Source of the DNA: an uncultured Shewanella sp.
Lineage (GTDB): Bacteria; Pseudomonadota; Gammaproteobacteria; Enterobacterales; Shewanellaceae
NCBI RefSeq assembly: GCF_947497935.1
Contig: NZ_CANMIO010000003.1
Coordinates: forward strand, 62,001-126,000
Reading direction: 5' to 3'
DNA: 64,000 nucleotides
Part shown: piece by piece, positions 59,197 to 64,000 of the stretch
Position numbering within the stretch: the stretch's first letter is position 1
Layout: each line of letters starts with the position of its first letter
Made by a program: the position numbers and the translations under genes
The notes under the pieces: generated by a model
Databases searched by the model: none
What the model was told of the DNA's origin: nothing
Seen by the model: only the letters and a program-made list of their open reading frames with translations

Positions 59197-59324
59197 CGCG
59201 GCTTATCTAAAGCGCATCAACTCAAGCGTTCACCAAACAAGGCTCAGGACGTTAAACTGCCAGCACAGCTCCTGCGCTGGAAGCCGAGCCAAATAATGGC
59301 TTAAGAACAGCCTTGAGCGGCTTT
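59197..59324 (+). pseudogene. Third, decayed copy of the pfaD 3' end
   Basis: The sequence CGCGGCTTATCTAAAGCGC, then GACGTTAAACTGCCAGCACAG and CCTGCGCTGGAAGCC, follows the pfaD tail with substitutions and a small insertion. It continues into CAGCCTTGAGCGGCTTT (59308-59324), which also follows the second copy at 59071. The frame is broken. Confidence 0.8.
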
Positions 59325-59343
59325 GATAAAAAAACAAGCTAAG

Positions 59344-59392
59344 AAAAGCCACCGAACAGCTCTTATTTAACTAAGAGGTTCTGGTGGTTTTT
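59344..59392 (+). terminator. Terminator-like hairpin in the pfaD-tail repeat area
   Basis: AAAGCCACC and GGTGG-TTTTT flank an inner stem, CTCTTA with TAAGAG. It resembles a decayed copy of the 59109 terminator with an extra inner arm. It is just downstream of the lipase-like gene on the opposite strand. Confidence 0.6.
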
Positions 59393-59434
59393 AATCATAA
59401 GCCTTAACAAAAGATATAGGAGCCCTATCTTTTA

Positions 59435-60541
59435 CTAAGGCAAGGTTATACTCTCGAAGTTATAAACTCCTCTTACATTGATATTGAAATACTGCCCCTG
59501 AGATACTGCAACTTCAAACTCTTCAATAACACTAACCGGCACTTCTCTATATCGGTATAAACCACCTTTAATAAAGTTCAAATCAAGCATTTCACTTTTC
59601 CTTGATGAGCCATAACTTGAAAATACTGATGATGAGGTTAGTGTTTGCTTATAAACAGGAACTGGGGTCATATTCATTACAATGTCAATAATCTGACTTG
59701 CTAAATGGCTAGCTTGTCCAGAAGGTAGAAGGTATGAATCAATTAGTCCATGTCCAGACCAATCATGCTTATTAAATTCTGTATCAAAATTTGAATCGAT
59801 AGAACCAATAATATTTCTAACCCCCTGCATAATAAGGTCGTTATCATTAGTTAAGTGTCTAACTAAATTTTCATTACTCCCACCAAAGTCCCCTGCTACC
59901 GCTTCTGTAGGGTTTGCAACTCCAACTTGACCTAACATTGGGTATTGGCTCAACCTCCACCCTCCAGGAAAAGTAAATTGTGAATAAATAGTCTCTACGA
60001 CTACATTTCCATAAAAGTTTCCTTGTGAATGAGATATTAAAACGGTTCGACTACAGCCTTCCATAACTCGACTTAGAGCAGAATAGGCTTGCCTGTAATC
60101 TTGCTCGTGGTTCATTTCAGGCAAAAACTGCCCCAACGCATCTGCTAATGTGTAAAGTAATACCTCATAGTTTTGCGTTCCAGCAGTGACAACATTACCA
60201 GTTAAAAATTGATTCATAACATCAAGGTAGCTAGCTAACTCCGTAGTAGATTCAGATTTTTCTTCTAGTTTTTGTTTCGTAACCTGAAGAATCTGAAATA
60301 AAGCTGCTTCATCATTGTTGTACGAGCCTTTTACGGCTCCTGCAGAAGGCATTTCTGAATTAAGATATTTTTCCTGAAACTTGGATAACTCCCTTTTATT
60401 ATCAAGATAAGATGTATATGGTGTAAACATTCCATTAATATAAAAAAGACGAAGGAAATCAACGTAGTCTGCACACGACTTTGGTGCTGAAGCCACCGAA
60501 AGTGAGCATAAACATAAAATTGCAGCAATTATAAACTTCAT
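59435..60541 (-). CDS. Secreted alpha/beta-hydrolase-like protein (lipase-like)
   Basis: The 368-residue precursor has a signal peptide (cleavage after about ASA, residue 19). The best functional clue is a lipase-type elbow, VLISHSQGNFYGNVV, with Ser172 in S-H-S-Q-G. A later Asp region (HLTNDNDLI) and HDWSGHGLIDSYLLPSGQ may supply the rest of a triad, but this is inference. I do not recognise a named family. It is two bases after the partner gene and is visibly more AT-rich than neighbouring genes, fitting the idea of acquisition. Substrate unknown. Confidence 0.7.
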   Translation of the reverse strand: MKFIIAAILCLCSLSVASAPKSCADYVDFLRLFYINGMFTPYTSYLDNKRELSKFQEKYLNSEMPSAGAVKGSYNNDEAALFQILQVTKQKLEEKSESTTELASYLDVMNQFLTGNVVTAGTQNYEVLLYTLADALGQFLPEMNHEQDYRQAYSALSRVMEGCSRTVLISHSQGNFYGNVVVETIYSQFTFPGGWRLSQYPMLGQVGVANPTEAVAGDFGGSNENLVRHLTNDNDLIMQGVRNIIGSIDSNFDTEFNKHDWSGHGLIDSYLLPSGQASHLASQIIDIVMNMTPVPVYKQTLTSSSVFSSYGSSRKSEMLDLNFIKGGLYRYREVPVSVIEEFEVAVSQGQYFNINVRGVYNFESITLP

Positions 60542-60543
60542 AT

Positions 60544-61347
60544 TTACTCACCTCCAATGTTTGCAATAAACTTGCAGGGTTCTCTCGGTACTTGGGGCTC
60601 ATAATCATCACCAAGCACCTCATATAACAATTTTTGAGCCATTAAGAACTCTTGAAAACGCTCCTGTGTATTTACATATTTATGCTGATACCCATTAAAC
60701 CCCTCTCTACTCCTAATATTCTGGCGGTTGCAAACACGTAAAGAAACAAGCTGGTCAGTAAGCATTGCCACCTCTTGAATAGATATTTCACCATTATCTA
60801 TCTGTGCCATATCAAATAGTTTTCGATACAATTTTGCAGCCTGCAGCCCTAGATGGCGTAACATAGGGTCTGTATGTTCCATCACTACAAAAATTTCATA
60901 GTCATCCCTGATACCGTTAAAGTTTGAATCAACTCCATCAACAGATAAGTTTGCATTCTCATAATCAAGTTCAGGCAGTGCATAACCTATTGCTGGATGG
61001 GAAAAATCTTGCCATTGATGACCCCCTGTATTCGAGTCAGGTCTACCAAAGCCAAGCTTTTTAGCGAAATAGAATTTACCTTGATAACTTACAGCATTAC
61101 CTAGAGGATAAAACTGACCGTAATGCCATTGCTCTATGTTGGTTAAAGCAACTTGATTCCACCACCATGAGTTTTTAGTTGGCATGCGGTTAACACTAGG
61201 GAATCTGGATACCCAGATATGATTTTGATAAGCAACTGTATCACCTCTTTTATAATACAGAACACTATCAAACGTGGGGTACTCAGCATAATCTAGAGCA
61301 AAAACAATACAGGGGAAAGTGAGTAATAAAGCGGTTACCTTAATCAT
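60544..61347 (-). CDS. Secreted protein with carbohydrate-binding-like and calcium-binding-like segments
   Basis: The 267-residue precursor begins with a signal peptide (cleavage near VFALDY). Two similar segments (YYKRGDTVAYQNHIWVSRFP at 31-50, with WWWNQV after it, and YPLGNAVSYQGKFYFAKKLG at 80-99, with QWQDF after it) look like CBM5/12 chitin-binding-type modules. Then DGVDSNFNGIRDDYE (137-151) resembles a calcium-binding loop of the thrombospondin type 3 or EF-hand kind. The C-terminus is helical with two cysteines. It precedes the lipase-like gene by two bases, so the two are one operon. Function as a pair is inferred. Confidence 0.68.
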   Translation of the reverse strand: MIKVTALLLTFPCIVFALDYAEYPTFDSVLYYKRGDTVAYQNHIWVSRFPSVNRMPTKNSWWWNQVALTNIEQWHYGQFYPLGNAVSYQGKFYFAKKLGFGRPDSNTGGHQWQDFSHPAIGYALPELDYENANLSVDGVDSNFNGIRDDYEIFVVMEHTDPMLRHLGLQAAKLYRKLFDMAQIDNGEISIQEVAMLTDQLVSLRVCNRQNIRSREGFNGYQHKYVNTQERFQEFLMAQKLLYEVLGDDYEPQVPREPCKFIANIGGE

Positions 61348-61483
61348 TATAAATTCCTTTTATTTAATGATAGAAGTTAATAATTATTGGCTTTGGAATA
61401 TCGGCCTAAAACCCAAAATGACTCGTCCATAAGTAGCATTAAAAGCATAGTTACTGACAAGTAAGATAGCCATATTAATTTAC

Positions 61484-61525
61484 CAGCCAACTCAAAGAAT
61501 GGCTTAAGGTCAGCCTTGAGCGGCT
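61484..61525 (+). repeat. Fourth trace of the pfaD 3' end
   Basis: CAGCCAACTCAAAGAATGGC is close to the last codons of pfaD (CTACTCAAAGAATGGCGTAG). It is followed by the shared CAGCCTTGAGCGGCT at 61511-61525. Confidence 0.7.
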
Positions 61526-61544
61526 CGTAGAAAGTACCTTCAGC

Positions 61545-61597
61545 GGCTTTTATAAGAAGATAAACCAATCTAAAAGCCACTAATTTGCATTAGTGGC
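61545..61597 (+). repeat. 53-bp direct repeat, right copy
   Basis: This matches 59082-59134 with about four base changes and no gaps. It marks the right side of the AT-rich two-gene module. Confidence 0.85.
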
Positions 61598-61605
61598 TTT
61601 TTTTA
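61572..61605 (+). terminator. Second copy of the pfa terminator
   Basis: The stem AAAAGCCACTAAT / ATTAGTGGCTTTT with a TTGC loop is the same as at 59109, followed by a longer T run. It may act on transcripts from either side. Confidence 0.75.
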
Positions 61606-61640
61606 CAACAACAGCCCTTCAGCCGTAGCTATGAACGTCG

Positions 61641-61876
61641 TTAACCATTGGCATAGTGCAGCGACTTAGAGAGCTCATTCAAAAACCAAACAAAACAGTA
61701 ACGCAGTCGTTCTGACTCAGCATCGAATGAATAACCAGACTTCTTTTCATAGATCTTCTTAAAATCAACTGTCAGATCACGTTTCTTACACACAAGCCCA
61801 GCATAATATCTCGACCCTGAGTATGAATTGATCCCAAAGTAAGCCGACCTGTTGTAAAATTCTGGATACTCACCAA
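61641..61876 (-). pseudogene. 3' remnant of an unknown gene
   Basis: On the minus strand an open frame of about 75 codons ends at TAA (61643-61641). It reads SSIIGEYPEFYNRSAYFGIN and continues SYSGSRYYAGLVCKKRDLTV, then ERLRYCFVWFLNELSKSLHY. It has no start codon in frame: it begins after a stop near 61877. The composition is protein-like. I do not recognise it. It overlaps the putative start of the GGDEF gene on the other strand, suggesting a junction here. Confidence 0.5.
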
Positions 61877-61879
61877 TTA

Positions 61880-63613
61880 TTGAGCTTTACTAGAGTAATA
61901 CTCTGTTTTAAAAGGTTTCCCGCTATCATTCAATTAAAATCTCAAACCTTTAATCAGTTACAACTTAAGGTTTCGCTCGCTATTTTTGTCTTGTTTGCTG
62001 GCGCCGTGTTTGCCTACCGGATCTGGGTACAGGTTCCCGCTGTTGAACGCTCTTTATTAAAAGTCTCCGAACAGGAAATCGTCGCATTAAACTTCGCCTT
62101 CGAGCAGATGAGTAAGCCACTACATACCATTAATTACGACTATGCCGTTTGGGATAGAACCTACAGCTATATGAAATCAAAAAGTGTTGCTGCTAAGCGA
62201 TATTACGAGCAACACGAATACCCTGATGACACCTTCAAAAGTTTAAAAGTCGATGGCGTGTTTATCTTCAATAATGAAAATAATATCGTTTTTAGTAAGG
62301 GGTTTCGCCATAATAGCGATGATGAAAAACTTCAATTTGATTTGATGGACTTTGCTCAATCTCCTGAAAATAAACTACTATCTCCTTTGAATAAAACCGC
62401 TCTGCCACCTCAAGAGCAGCCTTACTATCACCCCAGCAATGTACCGACAAAAAGTGGGCTTATTGCCACTAAATATGGCCCAGCCCTATACAATTCCAGC
62501 AGTATTTTACAGTCCAACCGTACTGGACCAATAATGGGCTATATCGTGTTTATCCGCTTGATTGATGATGAATTTATGGCAGAGTTATCTAGATACACAG
62601 CTGCAGGTGTCGAGATGCAAGAGGTCAACGACACAGATGACGTTGCCCAAATCCCCTATTTAGGCGCTGGCTTTCATTTAACGAAATTGCAGCCAACCTC
62701 AGAGCGTCTTGTGCGTAATATTGACGGTCAACCATTGATAAAATTTACCTTGTACCATACCAATACAGAGCCGCCTGCCATATTAGGTAGCGGTATCTAT
62801 ATCCTACTGGCAGAGATGACTGTCTTGTTATTATTAGCCTACTTCCTCTATTCGTATTTCTTAGTACGTCCGGTCAGAAAGCTTGCTATTGATATTGAAG
62901 AGATGGATAAGAGCCGAGAAATAAAAACCCTCAAACACCGCTACCCAATCACAGAGTTAGTGAATGTCGCCACTCACTTCAACGCACTTATGGGCACGAT
63001 CCAAGAGCAAACTAAGTTACTCAACGAGCAAGTTTATATCGATAAACTAACCAATATCCCTAACCGCCGCGGCTTTGAGCAAAGGCTAGAGACCTATTGC
63101 CAACTGCTTGCTCGGCAGCAAATTGGCTTTACCCTGATTATTGCCGATGTGGATCACTTCAAAGAGTATAACGATACTCTTGGTCACTTAGCCGGTGATG
63201 AGGCGTTAATTAAAGTCGCCCAAACCCTGAGTCAGCAATTTTTCCGTGCCGACGACATATGTGCACGCTTTGGTGGCGAAGAGTTTATTATGCTAGTTAG
63301 AGATATTCCAGACGAGCCATTGATTAGAAAGCTCGACGGTATAAAGCAGGCCTTTGATAATTTAGCCTTCCCTCACCCCAACTCTACTGCCGCCGACCAT
63401 GTCACAGTGAGTCTCGGAGTGTGTCGCGTGCAGGCGGTCGAAGGCTATGAATTTAAAGGTGCTGCAAACATCATAGGTCAACAAGCTGCATTAATGGCGG
63501 ATAAGGCACTTTATCAAGCTAAGAATGCCGGACGCAATCAATACGCCAAGGTCACAATTTCAATCGATGAGATTGAAATCTTAGAGGCGAACATCCCAAG
63601 CAACCGCCTCTAA
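61880..63613 (+). CDS. Diguanylate cyclase with CHASE4 sensor, HAMP and GGDEF
   Basis: A 577-residue inner membrane protein. Domains: a transmembrane helix (VSLAIFVLFAGAVFAYRIWV, about 31-50), a periplasmic CHASE4-type sensor with INYDYAVWDRTYSYM, a second transmembrane segment near 310-330, a HAMP-like linker (VRPVRKLAIDIEEMD), then GGDEF with ARFGGEEFIMLVRD. The product-inhibition RxxD site (RADD) is five residues before GGEEF, so the enzyme is likely an active, c-di-GMP-inhibited cyclase. No EAL domain. No ATG starts the frame; the only start near the first helix is a TTG at 61880 without a good ribosome site. Confidence 0.85.
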   Translation: MSFTRVILCFKRFPAIIQLKSQTFNQLQLKVSLAIFVLFAGAVFAYRIWVQVPAVERSLLKVSEQEIVALNFAFEQMSKPLHTINYDYAVWDRTYSYMKSKSVAAKRYYEQHEYPDDTFKSLKVDGVFIFNNENNIVFSKGFRHNSDDEKLQFDLMDFAQSPENKLLSPLNKTALPPQEQPYYHPSNVPTKSGLIATKYGPALYNSSSILQSNRTGPIMGYIVFIRLIDDEFMAELSRYTAAGVEMQEVNDTDDVAQIPYLGAGFHLTKLQPTSERLVRNIDGQPLIKFTLYHTNTEPPAILGSGIYILLAEMTVLLLLAYFLYSYFLVRPVRKLAIDIEEMDKSREIKTLKHRYPITELVNVATHFNALMGTIQEQTKLLNEQVYIDKLTNIPNRRGFEQRLETYCQLLARQQIGFTLIIADVDHFKEYNDTLGHLAGDEALIKVAQTLSQQFFRADDICARFGGEEFIMLVRDIPDEPLIRKLDGIKQAFDNLAFPHPNSTAADHVTVSLGVCRVQAVEGYEFKGAANIIGQQAALMADKALYQAKNAGRNQYAKVTISIDEIEILEANIPSNRL

Positions 63614-63778
63614 CATTTCACTTAATAAGCCAATCCGCAAAAGGCTCTGTTACCCAGAGTCTTTGCTGCATGAGAGTAGTATAAGCGTTCCATAAGAGTG
63701 CCATTTAAGCCCAATTAGATAAACATAATGGGAAGCATAACTGATACTTTTAATATCGTTTTACTACTGCAGTTACTG

Positions 63779-64000
63779 CTAATAAGAGACAGGTGAGATC
63801 TCCAGCCTATGAACAGACCTACCTGGCAGTAACGGGGTACTCTGCTGAGTTGCATACTCATCAAACCCCGCTCGATAAAAATCCGATAGCGGATGACCCG
63901 ACTGGCCACCGGGTATTGTCATAATGGCATTGGCTTCATCACCAGGCTGCACGATAAAACGTTGTGACGCGCCAAATGATGCACCTTGTACCGCAGGCAT
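63779..64000 (-). CDS. Penicillin-acylase-family protein, C-terminal end (partial)
   Basis: The frame runs off the right edge; 73 codons are visible, ending at TAG (63781-63779). ASFGASQRFIVQPGDEANAI and TIPGGQSGHPLSDFY are the conserved C-terminal segments of the penicillin amidase (Ntn-hydrolase) family, which cleave amide bonds of beta-lactams or acyl-homoserine lactones. The catalytic N-terminal Ser region is not in view, so substrate cannot be discussed. Confidence 0.85.
   Translation of the reverse strand: MPAVQGASFGASQRFIVQPGDEANAIMTIPGGQSGHPLSDFYRAGFDEYATQQSTPLLPGRSVHRLEISPVSY

Noticed and set aside
61377-61580. 67-codon minus-strand frame with a hydrophobic stretch
   Set aside because: It runs antisense through the pfaD-tail trace and the repeat, has no ribosome site and no family resemblance.

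Overview
The window is chromosomal DNA of a marine gammaproteobacterium, almost certainly a Shewanella. The evidence is the conserved rpsB-tsf-pyrH-frr-uppS-cdsA-dxr-rseP-bamA-skp-lpxDA-fabZ-lpxB-rnhB-dnaE block, several small families typical of Shewanella and Vibrio (DUF3549, DUF3301, DUF2789, DUF3192, DUF3718, DUF2310), and a complete pfa cluster for omega-3 polyunsaturated fatty acid synthesis of the Shewanella EPA type. Species cannot be fixed from reading alone.

Layout. 1-18.3 kb (minus strand): translation genes (rpsB, tsf, frr), UMP kinase, undecaprenyl-PP and CDP-DAG synthesis, MEP pathway dxr, RseP, BamA, Skp, the lipid A genes, rnhB and the 5' nine-tenths of dnaE, which runs off the left edge. 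18.6-23.6 kb (plus): map, glnD, dapD and a small secreted DUF3718 protein. 23.7-25.8 kb (minus): yqcC-truC-yqcA. 25.9-27.3 kb (plus): DUF3549-DUF3301. 27.3-28.46 kb has no protein gene. On the minus strand it reads as two tandem CsrB-type regulatory RNAs, each with many GGA motifs, a terminator and an upstream GacA/UvrY-like palindrome. 28.5-34.1 kb: small housekeeping or unknown genes, syd, queF and a LysR regulator. 34.3-36.3 kb: a periplasmic alkylsulfatase.

36.4-58.9 kb is the fatty acid locus. pfaE (phosphopantetheinyl transferase) and an EF-G-like GTPase lie on the minus strand. pfaR-A-B-C lie on the plus strand with single-base stop/start overlaps, followed after two perfect hairpins by pfaD. 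PfaE would arm the five tandem ACPs of PfaA. KS/MAT (PfaA), AT (PfaB), KS-CLF-DH-DH (PfaC), KR (PfaA) and the ER PfaD would carry out the iterative elongation.

58.9-61.6 kb is an accessory patch. The 3' end of pfaD and its terminator region are repeated several times in decaying copies. A near-identical 53-bp direct repeat lies on each side of an AT-rich two-gene module encoding secreted proteins: a lipase-like hydrolase and a protein with carbohydrate-binding-like and Ca-binding-like segments. A gene remnant follows, then a CHASE4-HAMP-GGDEF diguanylate cyclase lacking an ATG start, and the C-terminus of a penicillin-acylase-family protein at the right edge.

The observations most worth following up are the tandem Csr RNAs with their shared upstream boxes, the pfaD-tail repeats around the secreted module, a complete PKS-type dehydratase motif pair at the C-terminus of PfaA, and the EF-G-like protein with altered GTPase motifs inside the pfa locus.
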